Shown here: piece after piece, positions 25,907 to 34,802 of the stretch | How positions within the stretch are numbered: the stretch's first letter is position 1 | Layout of the letters: each line of letters starts with the position of its first letter | Assembly: GCA_022561385.1 (NCBI GenBank) | Contig: JADFRG010000008.1 | Span: forward strand, 1-64,000 | From: Chloroflexota bacterium | Lineage (GTDB): Bacteria > Chloroflexota > Anaerolineae > Anaerolineales > E44-bin32 | Direction of reading: 5' to 3' | DNA: 64,000 nt | Position numbers and translations under genes: made by a program | Notes under the pieces: model-generated | The model's database searches: none | What the model was told of the DNA's origin: nothing | Seen by the model: the letters and a program-made list of their open reading frames with translations, nothing else

Positions 25907-26326
25907 GTGGGTAATCGATCAGTGCTCAGAATTATCTGTATCGGCCACCGCCGAAGCGGCCGTTACGGTATCCGATCCGACCGGTCAGTGCTACCGGCGC
26001 CGCGGCATCCAATCGACCGGTCCGCACCGCCGACGCCGTCTGGTCAAAACCTTCCCATCCGACGACTTATCGTCGATGAACCTTCCTCCCGGTGATAGGT
26101 TCGCGCAATGAGAAATATGGCCTCGGGCGCGGCCCAAAGAGCGAGTTCCGCCGGCACATTGGCCGTCGAAGGGGGGCCTTTTTGTGTCGGGTTGGAAGCC
26201 GGTGGGAAGGTGGAAACCGGGAGAATCCTCGAAAATGAGCAGCCCGCAAACGGGAAAATTCCCAGCAGCAGGGCCGCGCCTGGGGGACGTAGCGATACAT
26301 AGGCGCCATGCTACAATCGCGCCAAG
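25907..26326. other. Intergenic gap with uvrC promoter
   Basis: This gap of about 420 nt separates divergent genes. TACAAT at 26312-26317, 9 nt before the uvrC ATG, is the only clear signal. On the minus strand one frame around 26290-26200 reads a hydrophobic stretch ending FAGC, like a lipoprotein signal, but it has no start codon after an in-frame TAG, so at most it is a relic. I see nothing else. Confidence 0.5.
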
Positions 26327-28174
26327 ATGCCCCAAGTAATGCTTGAGGGGATCCCCGCCAAGCCCGGCTGCTATCTCATGAAGGACAAAGCAGGCCGGGT
26401 GATCTATGTTGGCAAGGCGGTGAATCTCCGCAGCCGCGTTCGCTCCTACTATCACGCTTCAGCCGCCCATGATCGGAAGACAGTGGAGCTGGTCGCGCGC
26501 ATCGCGGACATAGAATGGATCGTCGTCGATTCCGAGCTCGAGGCATTGATTCTCGAGATGAATCTGATCAAGCGGCACAAGCCGAAATACAACGTGCGGC
26601 TCAAAGACGACAAACGATATCCATATATCCGGGTTCACTGGGCGGACCCCTTTCCGAAGGTCACTATGACCCGTCGCATGGTCAACGACGGCAGCCGTTA
26701 TTACGGACCCTATACAAGTGTATGGGCCGTGCACCAGACCCTGGATGTCTTGCGGAAGATCTTCCCCTATCTGACATGCGACCGAACGATTACCGGTGAG
26801 GATCTGCGAGCCTGTCTGTACCACGATATCAAGCTGTGCCTGGCCCCGTGTATCGGGGTCGTTAACCAGGCGACCTATCGCTCGATGATTGAAGATATAT
26901 GCAGATTTCTCGAGGGGCATACGGAGCCGATCCTCGAGCGGCTTGAGAACGAGATGGAGCGCGCTTCCGCCGAAATGGAGTACGAACGGGCGGCGGCCTT
27001 CCGCGATCAACTGACTGCGATCGAAAAGGTGGTGGAAGGCCAGAAGGTGGTTTCAAAAGACAAGCTGGATTCAGACGTAATTGCCTTCGCCAGGGACGAT
27101 CGAAATGCCTGCGTCCAGGTCTTCTTCATTCGCCGTGGAAAGATGATCGGACGAGAGTACTTCGTTTTGGAGGGAACGAGCCAGGCCGAGGACGAAGAGG
27201 TGGTGCGCGCCTTTGTTAAGCAATTCTACGCAAATTCGGCGACCCTCCCGCAGCGGGTGCTGCTCCCGTTGGAAATTGAGGAGGCATCCATCATCGAAAG
27301 CTGGTTGAATCGTCGAAGTGGGCATCGCAAGGTCAAGATCACTGTGCCGCAGCGAGGCATAAAGAAGGAGCTGGTCGCCATGGCGGCCGAAAATGCAGCC
27401 GAGACCCTAAACATGCTCAGGGCCCAATGGGAGGCCGATCGCAGCAAACACGTCCAGGCTTTGTCTGAACTACAAGAAGCGCTGGGCCTCGCAGATCCGC
27501 CCAACCGGATCGAAGGCTACGATATCTCAAACCTGCAGGGCACGGCCGCGGCCGGGTCTATGGTTATTTTTGAGCAGGGGTCACCGAACAAATCACTCTA
27601 TCGCAAGTTCACCATCAAGTCCGTACAGGGTCAGGATGATTTTGCGAGTATGGAAGAGCTGCTCAAACGCAGGTTCAGTCGTTGGGAGCTCTCACAGGAG
27701 ACCGCGAAAGGGCCAGGCGCCAAACTCGATCGCGCGTTTGGCGTGCTGCCAGAGTTGATACTCATCGATGGGGGGAAGGGTCAGCTCGGGAGGGCGGCCG
27801 ATGTGTTGAAGTCCTTCGGCCTGGAAGGTAAAGTCCCCATCGTGGGTCTGGCGAAGCGTCACGAAGAAATATTTCGACTGAACCGCGCCGACCCACTCAT
27901 CCTGCCCAGGAACTCTCAAGCGCTGTTCCTGGTGCAGAGAGTGCGGGATGAAGCCCATCGCTTTGCGCTCAGTCACCATCGAACGCAGAGAAGACGGAGC
28001 GGGCTCACCTCACGGCTCGATACGATTCAAGGCATCGGTCCTGCTCGCCGCAAGGCGCTCCTGCAGGCCTTCGGCGATCTGGAGGGTTTGCGTTCTGCGG
28101 GAGTAGGAGAGATCGAAGGCATACGTGGTATCAATCGTGAGTTGGCGGAACGCGTTAAGACCGAGATCGCTTAG
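26327..28174 (+). CDS. uvrC: Excinuclease ABC subunit C
   Basis: A 615-residue UvrC of normal length. The N-terminal GIY-YIG nuclease shows PGCYLMKDKAGRVIYVGKA with the catalytic arginine in NLRSRVRSY; a UvrB-binding UVR motif lies near residue 205 (LENEMERASAEMEYERAAAFRDQL, in part). The C-terminal RNase H-like nuclease has YDISNLQGT and LILIDGGKGQL, and a helix-hairpin-helix pair ends the protein (IQGIGPARRKALLQAFG). It makes both incisions in nucleotide excision repair. The start follows TACAAT by 9 nt. No LexA-type operator is visible upstream. Confidence 0.96.
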   Translation: MPQVMLEGIPAKPGCYLMKDKAGRVIYVGKAVNLRSRVRSYYHASAAHDRKTVELVARIADIEWIVVDSELEALILEMNLIKRHKPKYNVRLKDDKRYPYIRVHWADPFPKVTMTRRMVNDGSRYYGPYTSVWAVHQTLDVLRKIFPYLTCDRTITGEDLRACLYHDIKLCLAPCIGVVNQATYRSMIEDICRFLEGHTEPILERLENEMERASAEMEYERAAAFRDQLTAIEKVVEGQKVVSKDKLDSDVIAFARDDRNACVQVFFIRRGKMIGREYFVLEGTSQAEDEEVVRAFVKQFYANSATLPQRVLLPLEIEEASIIESWLNRRSGHRKVKITVPQRGIKKELVAMAAENAAETLNMLRAQWEADRSKHVQALSELQEALGLADPPNRIEGYDISNLQGTAAAGSMVIFEQGSPNKSLYRKFTIKSVQGQDDFASMEELLKRRFSRWELSQETAKGPGAKLDRAFGVLPELILIDGGKGQLGRAADVLKSFGLEGKVPIVGLAKRHEEIFRLNRADPLILPRNSQALFLVQRVRDEAHRFALSHHRTQRRRSGLTSRLDTIQGIGPARRKALLQAFGDLEGLRSAGVGEIEGIRGINRELAERVKTEIA

Positions 28175-28210
28175 TCGGTTTTTGTTCGGGGGAAACGAAT
28201 ACCACATCCG

Positions 28211-28618
28211 ATGAGACAAGCCTGGATCATTGACGACGACGACGAGATGAACCACGCCGTGCGGTTGATGCTCGAGCTGCTCGACTTCGAAGTGTTGACC
28301 TATCGGGCGGCCCGCCCAGCGGCCAAGATGCTGCTTGATGGCCGGCGGCCCGATCTGATCGTACTGGACATCAACATGCCGGAGGTGACCGGCATGGATT
28401 TCCTGGAGTTTCTCGGCATGCGGGCCGAATTGAAGGGTCTGCCGGTGATCATGTTATCCACCGAAGCCTCAGATGTGCGCGTGAATGAGGCCATGAAATT
28501 AGGGGCCAGCGGCTTCGTATCAAAACCAGTTACCATTGAGGAATTGGAGACGGTGATCGCCAAAGCACTCCCAGAACAGCGAAAACGCAAACCAAGAGGA
28601 GGTTCAAATGTTAGTTAG
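28211..28618 (+). CDS. Single-domain response regulator (receiver only)
   Basis: A 135-residue CheY-like receiver without an output domain. The acidic pocket is IIDDDDEM (residues 6-13), the phosphorylation site is the Asp in LIVLDINMPEVTG near residue 57, followed by the Ser/Thr switch in IMLSTEAS and the lysine in FVSKPVTIEEL. The Arg/Lys-rich tail RKRKPRGG may be flexible. No kinase gene is adjacent, so its partner is elsewhere. Its end overlaps the start of the OsmC gene by 11 nt, suggesting co-transcription. Confidence 0.88.
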   Translation: MRQAWIIDDDDEMNHAVRLMLELLDFEVLTYRAARPAAKMLLDGRRPDLIVLDINMPEVTGMDFLEFLGMRAELKGLPVIMLSTEASDVRVNEAMKLGASGFVSKPVTIEELETVIAKALPEQRKRKPRGGSNVS

Positions 28619-29027
28619 ACGAGCATCAGCCACATGGCACGGCAGCATTGGGGAGGGCCATGGGCATATGGAATTCGGAGATTTCGAAGGATCGTATTCG
28701 GTCGCCTCGCGCTTTGAAGATGGTGAAGGTACCAATCCGGAGGAGTTGCTCGGCGCGGCCCATGCCGGATGTTTTTCTATGGCGCTGTCTTCAAACTTGA
28801 GCGCCGCGGGCCATCCACCAAAATCCGTGGAAACGTCCGCGCAAGTGCACATCGACAAGCTGGAAGCGGGTTGGACTGTGACGCGTGTGCATCTCGTAAC
28901 GAAGGCAGAAGTTGCCGGCCTCGAGGCCGAGGCTTTCCAAGAATTCGCGGAAGATGCCAAGGCGAACTGCCCTATTTCACGCGCCCTGGCGGGAGTCGAG
29001 ATCACGCTGGAGGCCAGCCTGTCCTGA
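28608..29027 (+). CDS. OsmC-type peroxiredoxin
   Basis: A 139-residue OsmC/Ohr-family protein. The two redox cysteines are C54 in AHAGCFSMAL and C121 in KANCPISRAL, and the catalytic-site helper glutamate is in NPEELLGAAHAGC. OsmC-type enzymes reduce organic hydroperoxides using thiols such as dihydrolipoamide. The alternative Ohr subtype is less likely because of the GTNPEELLGAAHAGC context shared with OsmC. Its ATG lies within the end of the receiver gene. Confidence 0.9.
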   Translation: MLVRRASATWHGSIGEGHGHMEFGDFEGSYSVASRFEDGEGTNPEELLGAAHAGCFSMALSSNLSAAGHPPKSVETSAQVHIDKLEAGWTVTRVHLVTKAEVAGLEAEAFQEFAEDAKANCPISRALAGVEITLEASLS

Positions 29028-29042
29028 CGGCCTCGTAAGGCC

Positions 29043-29077
29043 TGTCGGGATAGGCTCCCAGAGAGCCGATCCCGACA
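29043..29077 (+). other. Long hairpin after osmC gene
   Basis: TGTCGGGAT-a-GGCTC pairs with GAGCC-g-ATCCCGACA across a 5-nt loop: fourteen pairs with one mismatch. It lies 15 nt after the OsmC stop. It lacks a T run, so it may be a transcript-stabilising 3' end or a factor-dependent terminator. Confidence 0.5.
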
Positions 29078-29214
29078 CCATGCTCTGCACCTACCCAACG
29101 CAGTCTGCGCCTTGTAGCCGCCTTGCAGCCTGAGCTCAGCCTGTGCCCGGCGGGCATCAAATGGCCAGGGTAAACGTTACGGCTCAACTCGCGAGCCGCG
29201 CTGCCCATTCCGAG

Positions 29215-30816
29215 CTATTCCAGACCCTGCTCCTGGGATTCCGGGGGCGCGCCGATCAGCAAACCCAGCCGAAGGGCAGCCTCCTGCAGCCGGTGCCAGT
29301 GAAGAGGGTCCACAACGGCGTCATCGGATCCTAGCCGCCTCCCCAGGTAACGACGAGTGGTAGGGTCTTTCAATAACGTGTCGAGCACCTCGGGATCTTC
29401 CACATGAAGGATGGTCTGGCGTTCAACTTTGGCCTCCATCCCGGCCTGCTCCCATCGATGCAGGGCCTTGAGAACGCCTTCCGGAGCGGCCATCTCAACC
29501 AGAATCTTGCGGGCATGGGTGGCGGTGAGCCCGCGATCGCCTGCAGAACTTAACGATTGGGCCGTCAGCCGGAAATAATAAGCCCCGCGGTCTATCCGGT
29601 CCCATGAACAAAGCCGAGCAAGTTGATAACGCAGCGTCCGATCCGCGTCGCGCGCGATCCGAATACGTCCGTCTGGCCACATCACCACCTTACCGCCGTC
29701 TGACGGGCTTCGGCGAGTGGCTGGGTCCGCGGTCTTCACGAGGCGGAAAGCGGAGCGATCACGGCTGAGATCGACGAATCCCAGCCAGAACATCGGACCC
29801 GCGATCAAGTGTTTCAAGTACTGGCCCTCGAGCTTGTGCCAGGCGCCGAAGCCATGCAAACTGCTGCCGTCCTCGTCGTCTTGCAGGTACCAGCTCTCGA
29901 ATCCTCCGGGCGGGCGCATGAATCCCGGATCGGTGTCATACACCGCGTCGACCAGGCTGGATAGCGACCACCAGGTGTGGGTCGGTACCGTCTGAATCAA
30001 GTCGAGCGCAGCGTGCCTGCCTGCCAGCGGATCGTTCGGCCACTCGCCGGTTGGGCTCATCACGCCGGGCGTTTGGGAGAGGTCGTTCCATGCCGTGGAA
30101 GATTGCCAGGCCTCGCGAAGAAGCTTGGATGCTTGATCACGGGGCATTTGCAGGAAATCGCGTGTCCGTTCCGGGAAACCCTCAACACCTGCTTCCTGTA
30201 ACAGAACCTCGATCAGAGCCAGCGAATCCGGCTGCCGCAGGAACTGCAGCAACCAGGTGCGGCCCGCCTCCCCGGCGCGTCGGTGTGCGGCCAAAACTGT
30301 GGTCGCATCGTCCACCGCATCGGTATTCGATTGGATACTTTGCTTCACGGGTGAGGCGGGTTCCCCTAACGGGTGAGGTTCGAGGCGGCTGACCTCCGGC
30401 ATTTTTTCCAATAGATCGTCTGGGACGAACCCGTATTCTTGAGGTCCGGCGTCAAAGTCCGCGAACGCCCTGGCCATCAGGCCTCGATACCAGAGAATTT
30501 CCAGCGCAGAAGCCGGCTCTTGCCACGGTTCCAGGCGGTCTCTTTTGCCCGGGCCCATTTCCCTGAGCGGACCAAATTTGCGAACGAGGGCCTCCATCGG
30601 CAGTCGTCCGCCGCCCTGCAGCAGGAATTCGAGGGCATGTCTTGCGCCTCCAGGCAGCGCCTCCACGATCTCCGGCGCCCGGTCCAGCATGGCGCGGGAC
30701 AGACCCTGAACCGTTGCGGTATGTGGATCATTGAGGAGTTCCAATCCCCAGAGTTGGGCGATGATTTTCAGGTGGCCCCGGTCGTGATCCTGGAGGGTTT
30801 GGGCGAGCGACTGCAC
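29215..30816 (-). CDS. XPB/Ssl2 N-terminal-domain protein without helicase motor
   Basis: A 533-residue soluble protein. The region around residues 395-455 (RIRIARDADRTLRYQLARLC, AYYFRLTAQSLSSAGDRGLTA) matches the helicase-associated module found N-terminal to XPB/Ssl2 helicases (Helicase_C_3 type). The N-terminal part has winged-helix-like segments (ARHALEFLLQGGGRLPMEALVRKFG, in part). No Walker A or DEAD/DEAH box occurs, so it is not a helicase. A DNA-binding or transcription/repair accessory role is inferred. It lies 11 nt after the lipid kinase gene on the same strand. Confidence 0.65.
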   Translation of the reverse strand: MQSLAQTLQDHDRGHLKIIAQLWGLELLNDPHTATVQGLSRAMLDRAPEIVEALPGGARHALEFLLQGGGRLPMEALVRKFGPLREMGPGKRDRLEPWQEPASALEILWYRGLMARAFADFDAGPQEYGFVPDDLLEKMPEVSRLEPHPLGEPASPVKQSIQSNTDAVDDATTVLAAHRRAGEAGRTWLLQFLRQPDSLALIEVLLQEAGVEGFPERTRDFLQMPRDQASKLLREAWQSSTAWNDLSQTPGVMSPTGEWPNDPLAGRHAALDLIQTVPTHTWWSLSSLVDAVYDTDPGFMRPPGGFESWYLQDDEDGSSLHGFGAWHKLEGQYLKHLIAGPMFWLGFVDLSRDRSAFRLVKTADPATRRSPSDGGKVVMWPDGRIRIARDADRTLRYQLARLCSWDRIDRGAYYFRLTAQSLSSAGDRGLTATHARKILVEMAAPEGVLKALHRWEQAGMEAKVERQTILHVEDPEVLDTLLKDPTTRRYLGRRLGSDDAVVDPLHWHRLQEAALRLGLLIGAPPESQEQGLE

Positions 30817-30827
30817 GGCCGGTGCGG

Positions 30828-31742
30828 TCAGACGAGGAGACGGATAGCTTTGGGGAGCACCTGTACGCTGAGCTTCTGGACGTTGCTCGTGGAGTTGGCG
30901 AAGATTTCCCCGTCGGTGTGGATGAGCAGCGGCCGATCTGCCTCGAGCTCAAGCTCCCGAAATCGACCCAGATGGACTTCTTTGAAACGTCCATGCGTGC
31001 CGCGCATGAACTCTGGGATCAGTCGAAACATCTTGAGGCGGGATACCCATTCCACCATTGCGTAATCGAGCACGCCGTCATCCGGCCGGGCCTCGGGTGC
31101 GAGGATAAAACCGCCACCCTCGCGCTGTCCGTTACAGAAAGTAATCATCAGAAATTCATTATCGATCTCTTCCGAGTCCGTGCGGATTTTGAAATGGGGA
31201 GCATGATGATCGCGAATGATGGTTTTCACTGCGGCCACAAAGTACATGGGAGTGCCCTGAAGACGAGTGATGGCCTGAGAGTGGATGACCGCGGCTGCGT
31301 CAAAACCGATACCCAGAGAGTTGTCCCAGTACTCGGTGCGACCGGAAGCGTCTGTCACCATTCCGATATCCAGGCCTTTGGGTTCTCCGGAAAAAGCGCG
31401 TTGGATCGCCGCCGAAGGATCAGGTTCGATCCCGACATTGGCACAAAAATCGTTTCCATTTCCAATCGGCACCGCGGCCAGCATGGGGCGGCGCTCAGAA
31501 TCGACCTGCATCAATCCGTTGATGACCTCATGCACCGTCCCATCGCCACCGATGGCTACCACCACCTCAAAGCCATCGTTCGCGGCTTCTAAGGCTAAGT
31601 CCGTGGCATGCGTGGGGTGCTCGGTGCTGGTCCATTCAGCACCTCCCATTTGTTCGATCGTCGCCTGCAGCGCAGAGGCCACGCGCCATCCACGGCCGTT
31701 GTCCGCGTGAGGGTTAAAGATCAGCTTGATTCGGCGATCCAC
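30828..31742 (-). CDS. Diacylglycerol/lipid kinase family protein
   Basis: A 304-residue member of the DAGK_cat/LCB5-YegS family. The N-terminal nucleotide-binding motif IFNPHADNGRG is at about residues 8-18, and the family signature VVVAIGGDGTVHEVINGLM near 60-78 carries the catalytic GGDGT. AVPIGNGNDFCANVGI is the usual continuation (GTGNDFAR in many). It phosphorylates a lipid, probably diacylglycerol, at the inner membrane surface. The start is GTG 31742 (VDRRIKL). It probably shares a transcript with the XPB-N-like gene. Confidence 0.88.
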   Translation of the reverse strand: MDRRIKLIFNPHADNGRGWRVASALQATIEQMGGAEWTSTEHPTHATDLALEAANDGFEVVVAIGGDGTVHEVINGLMQVDSERRPMLAAVPIGNGNDFCANVGIEPDPSAAIQRAFSGEPKGLDIGMVTDASGRTEYWDNSLGIGFDAAAVIHSQAITRLQGTPMYFVAAVKTIIRDHHAPHFKIRTDSEEIDNEFLMITFCNGQREGGGFILAPEARPDDGVLDYAMVEWVSRLKMFRLIPEFMRGTHGRFKEVHLGRFRELELEADRPLLIHTDGEIFANSTSNVQKLSVQVLPKAIRLLV

Positions 31743-32227
31743 CTACCAATTTGTCCTTTGAGCTTGAAACGGGGATGACAAGGGCGATTATAGTCGAGAT
31801 GTGTACCCCGCATCGAATTCCCGCATAACACCTTATCGATACTGCGTGAGCGACCGACTAGTACTTTTTTTAAGCGAAAAAAGGATTGACTCTTGAGCCG
31901 AGTCTGCGTAGAGTCGGGTCAGTAGGAGCCTCAGGCCACCAAGGACAGCTACTCCCCCGTCGGCCGTGGCGCTACTCTGACCAAGCAGCCCAAGCCATTC
32001 AGTGGGTGGCGAAGGGAAAGTAGTACGCCGGTCGGTCGGAGTTCCGCCCTTCCCTGCGGTGAACAGATGTGGGGCCTTCCGGCAAGAGCGGCAGTGCCGG
32101 CCGTCCAGCGGATTGGCAGGAGGCTCTGCTTCTTTTGCACGAACTCTCTTGTATGAACCGTAATGTATGGCCCCCTCATACTCACTCAACCCCCTAGCTT
32201 CAAGATAGATTCGAGCAAATCAGAGCT
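31743..32227. other. Unassigned gap with RNA-like pairing
   Basis: A 485-nt gap between two minus-strand genes. On the plus strand TTGACT and TAGAGT, 17 nt apart near 31880-31912, look like a promoter. Downstream, GGTCAGTAG pairs with CTACTCTGACC (with a 2-nt bulge), an inner GCCAC pairs with GTGGC, and GAAGGG pairs with CCCTTC. This suggests a structured transcript of up to about 300 nt. I found no RNase P, tmRNA or SRP signature motifs. A 118-codon minus-strand frame (31833-32189) has no recognisable protein pattern. Confidence 0.35.
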
Positions 32228-33991
32228 TTAAGGACGGCTGTCGAGCCGCGCGGGTGGGGGCCGCAGATCGGCGGTACGTCCCAGCACCCGGTAGGCGGTG
32301 GTACCTTCATCCAGTTCTTCGGGCTCGAAGGTAAATTGGTGGTGGGCAGGCGCCAGATATTCACGGGTGCGATCGCTGATCCATAGTTCTCCATTTTCAG
32401 CACGGGTTTGAAGCTTGCGTGCGGTGGTCACCGGATCTCCATCGGAAGGGTGGCCCTCGCGGTTATTTGTGCCCTCATCCGGTTCGCCATCGGGGATAAA
32501 AGGCGCCTCGACCACCGTACCGGTATCGATTCCAACCGCCAGCCCAGAATCGCCTCGCTCTTTATAGGCCGTTCGAACGTGCTCGAGCAGCGAAAGCGCG
32601 GCGTGGGTGGCCAGTAGCGCGCTCACTTGAGGCGGCGCGCGATTAGGCGAGATCCCAAAGGTGGCGGTCAGGGCCGAGTCTTCTCCGAGACCTGCGGTTC
32701 CGCCATGTTGTTCAATAATCCGTACACTCTCAGAGAAGAGGGCGGCGTCCTCCAATGACGACAATCTCGCGTGGAGTATCGAAACTTTTTCGGCATAACC
32801 GAGGGTCGGAGGTAGAACGGCCTCGCCGGCATACGGCTGTCGTTTGGATGGCCCAGGCAAACGCAGCTTAAACCAGGCTGGCAGGATTAAAAGCGAGCCA
32901 ATGGCTACCGAGATCAAGAACGGATAACGAGGCCCAATAAGCTCCCAAATCTGGCTGCCAATCCAGGGGCCCGGGAGAGAGAATATGCCGATCGAAGTCG
33001 CGAACAGGCCGTAAGCCACACCCCGCAGGTGTCGGGGAACAACTTTCGAAATGAGCGAACTCCCTGAAGGGGCAAACAGTCCGAAGCCGATTCCCTGCAG
33101 GGCGAAGGACAGCGTGAACCCCAGGTCGCCGGCCGAGAGCGCAAGGACCAGTCTCGAACCGACGCCGGAGATTAGAGCCAGCGCGATGACGGCCCGTTCG
33201 CTGGTCCGGTCCACCAGCCACCCCGCCGGATAAAGCGTGAGCAGCAGAGCCAGCCCGTAAACGCCTTCCATGAATCCAATGCTCTCCAGGCTGATCCCCT
33301 GGATATCGGTCAGGTAAACAGGGATTAGATCGAACGACAGCCTCATGGCGATATCGCGAATTCCATCGATGATCAAAATCCAGGCGATAACGCCGCCCGC
33401 AATAAACAGGGACCACATTTGAGCGAAGGAGCTCCTTAGCGATTTCCACGACACCTGCTGATCGGAAGGAACCGACGAGGGAGTTGTACGCAGGAGGAAG
33501 AAGAAGATGACGGCTGCGAATGTGAAGGCAAATGCCGCGACGCCGAACATCAACTGGAAGCCTAGAGCGGCGGCCAGGAGACCACCGATTACTGGCGCGA
33601 TCACGCCCGACGCGCGGTAGACCGTCTGCGAAATTCCGAACATCCTCCCCCGGGAGGGCTCCGGCGTGATGTCGGCGATAAAGGCGGCGTAAGCTGGAAT
33701 GGTGAGCGAGGCGGTTATGGCCATCAGGGCCGGGGCAAGCAGCGCGGCCTCCCAGGTTGGGGCGAGCGCGTAGACGGTGAAGGTCAGCACACCGGTCACG
33801 CTCCCGATGAGGATTACTTGCAGGCGACCGACGACATCCGATAGCCAGCCGCCGAGCAGCTTGACCAGAATGGGGAAAATCATGGAAATGGTGAAGAACA
33901 GCCCTAACTGGGTGATGCTGGCGCCCAACTCGCGGATGTAGATCGGAATCAGCACCAGCGGCATGGTGATGGCGAAGTTCGTCAGCGCCAT
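32228..33991 (-). CDS. MFS transporter fused to degenerate nucleotide-cyclase domain
   Basis: A 587-residue fusion. Residues 1-378 form a 12-helix major facilitator with the loop 2-3 signature GGWLSDVVGRLQ (residues 48-59) and a second copy GWLVDRTSERAV (257-268). Residues 402-571 match class III adenylate/guanylate cyclase homology domains: VSILHARLSSLEDA, ALTATFGISPN, LAVGIDTGTVVEAP, GDPVTTARKLQTRAENGELWIS and a TTAYRVLG end. The first metal aspartate (FADxxGF in active enzymes) is replaced by R409, so catalysis is unlikely and a sensing or dimerisation role is inferred. The ATG at 33991 slightly shortens the first helix; open codons upstream contain no ATG or GTG. Confidence 0.8.
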   Translation of the reverse strand: MALTNFAITMPLVLIPIYIRELGASITQLGLFFTISMIFPILVKLLGGWLSDVVGRLQVILIGSVTGVLTFTVYALAPTWEAALLAPALMAITASLTIPAYAAFIADITPEPSRGRMFGISQTVYRASGVIAPVIGGLLAAALGFQLMFGVAAFAFTFAAVIFFFLLRTTPSSVPSDQQVSWKSLRSSFAQMWSLFIAGGVIAWILIIDGIRDIAMRLSFDLIPVYLTDIQGISLESIGFMEGVYGLALLLTLYPAGWLVDRTSERAVIALALISGVGSRLVLALSAGDLGFTLSFALQGIGFGLFAPSGSSLISKVVPRHLRGVAYGLFATSIGIFSLPGPWIGSQIWELIGPRYPFLISVAIGSLLILPAWFKLRLPGPSKRQPYAGEAVLPPTLGYAEKVSILHARLSSLEDAALFSESVRIIEQHGGTAGLGEDSALTATFGISPNRAPPQVSALLATHAALSLLEHVRTAYKERGDSGLAVGIDTGTVVEAPFIPDGEPDEGTNNREGHPSDGDPVTTARKLQTRAENGELWISDRTREYLAPAHHQFTFEPEELDEGTTAYRVLGRTADLRPPPARLDSRP

Positions 33992-34127
33992 GCCGATGAG
34001 AAAAATGAGCGTGCGTCGGTCGATTGTCAGCCGGTCTGGGATATCCCCACCCCCTGATAGGAATTAAATGGGGTCGCCGATCTCAGCAAACTTGTGCACC
34101 CGCTATGGGGTGCAAGAATGTGGCCGT

Positions 34128-34739
34128 TCAGCCAGTGACGAGCTGATCCACCTCCGCGATCGCTTGAACGCGGCTGCGGAATAGAATTGCGTGCATTCCT
34201 AGTTCCCGGGCTGCGGCGATGTTGCTTTCAAAGTCATCAACAAAAACTGCACAGTCTGCCGGCACCTTCAACCTCTCGAGCGCGAGTTCGTATATGGCGG
34301 GATCCGGTTTCGCGAGACCGACCTCGGCCGAGATAACCAGGTCATCAAAGGCGTCATCGACGTGAAAATGATGTACCAGCAGCTCTCGAAGCTCGAGCCA
34401 GGCGTTCGATATGAGTCCGGTTTGAAATTGGGGTCTCAATTCTCGGATGTAGCTTACCAATTTTTGGTCGAGGTCATCGCCCTGCCAGAAGTCCCGGGTC
34501 AGCTGTTGCCCTTCCTCTCGACTCAGATCTAGCTCCTGGCGGACCCATTCCCAAACCTGTTCCGCGTTGACTTCCCCCAAGGCCGCCTTGTGACCCATTT
34601 CTCCAGCGAAGATAAACCGATCGAGCTGCCGGGGCTCCATACCCAAGCGTTGCTCCCAATGTTCGCGCCTGGTTCTATCTTCCGTCCGCACGATCACGCC
34701 GCCCAGGTCCCAGAAGATGGCTTGAATCTCAGGCATCAA
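34128..34739 (-). CDS. HAD-family hydrolase
   Basis: A 203-residue subfamily IA HAD hydrolase. Motif I is FWDLGGVIV with the nucleophile D11; the second motif-I aspartate is replaced by glycine, as in the YihX-like FDLGGV group. Motif II is LISNAW, the motif III lysine is near EVGLAKPDP, and motif IV is VFVDDFESNIAAA. A helical cap spans about residues 20-95. It is probably a phosphatase for a small metabolite; the substrate is unknown. It is transcribed in the same direction as the GNAT gene upstream. Confidence 0.85.
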   Translation of the reverse strand: MMPEIQAIFWDLGGVIVRTEDRTRREHWEQRLGMEPRQLDRFIFAGEMGHKAALGEVNAEQVWEWVRQELDLSREEGQQLTRDFWQGDDLDQKLVSYIRELRPQFQTGLISNAWLELRELLVHHFHVDDAFDDLVISAEVGLAKPDPAIYELALERLKVPADCAVFVDDFESNIAAARELGMHAILFRSRVQAIAEVDQLVTG

Positions 34740-34802
34740 TCTCGCTCGGTTGAAGTGTATCCGAGGGGACTAAAACACAACTAATGTTTGTGAGCAGGGG
34801 GC

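Noticed and set aside
25991-26309. Minus-strand lipoprotein-like relic upstream of uvrC
   Set aside because: The frame with the FAGC lipobox has no start codon after an in-frame TAG and no recognisable mature domain.
31833-32189. 118-codon minus-strand frame in the 31.7-32.2 kb gap
   Set aside because: No family pattern, no ribosome binding site, Arg/Ser/Thr-rich shadow-like composition, and the DNA shows pairing more typical of RNA.
34091-34117. TGCACCC/GGGTGCA hairpin as terminator of the HAD gene
   Set aside because: Only seven pairs and no T run on the minus strand; too weak to annotate.
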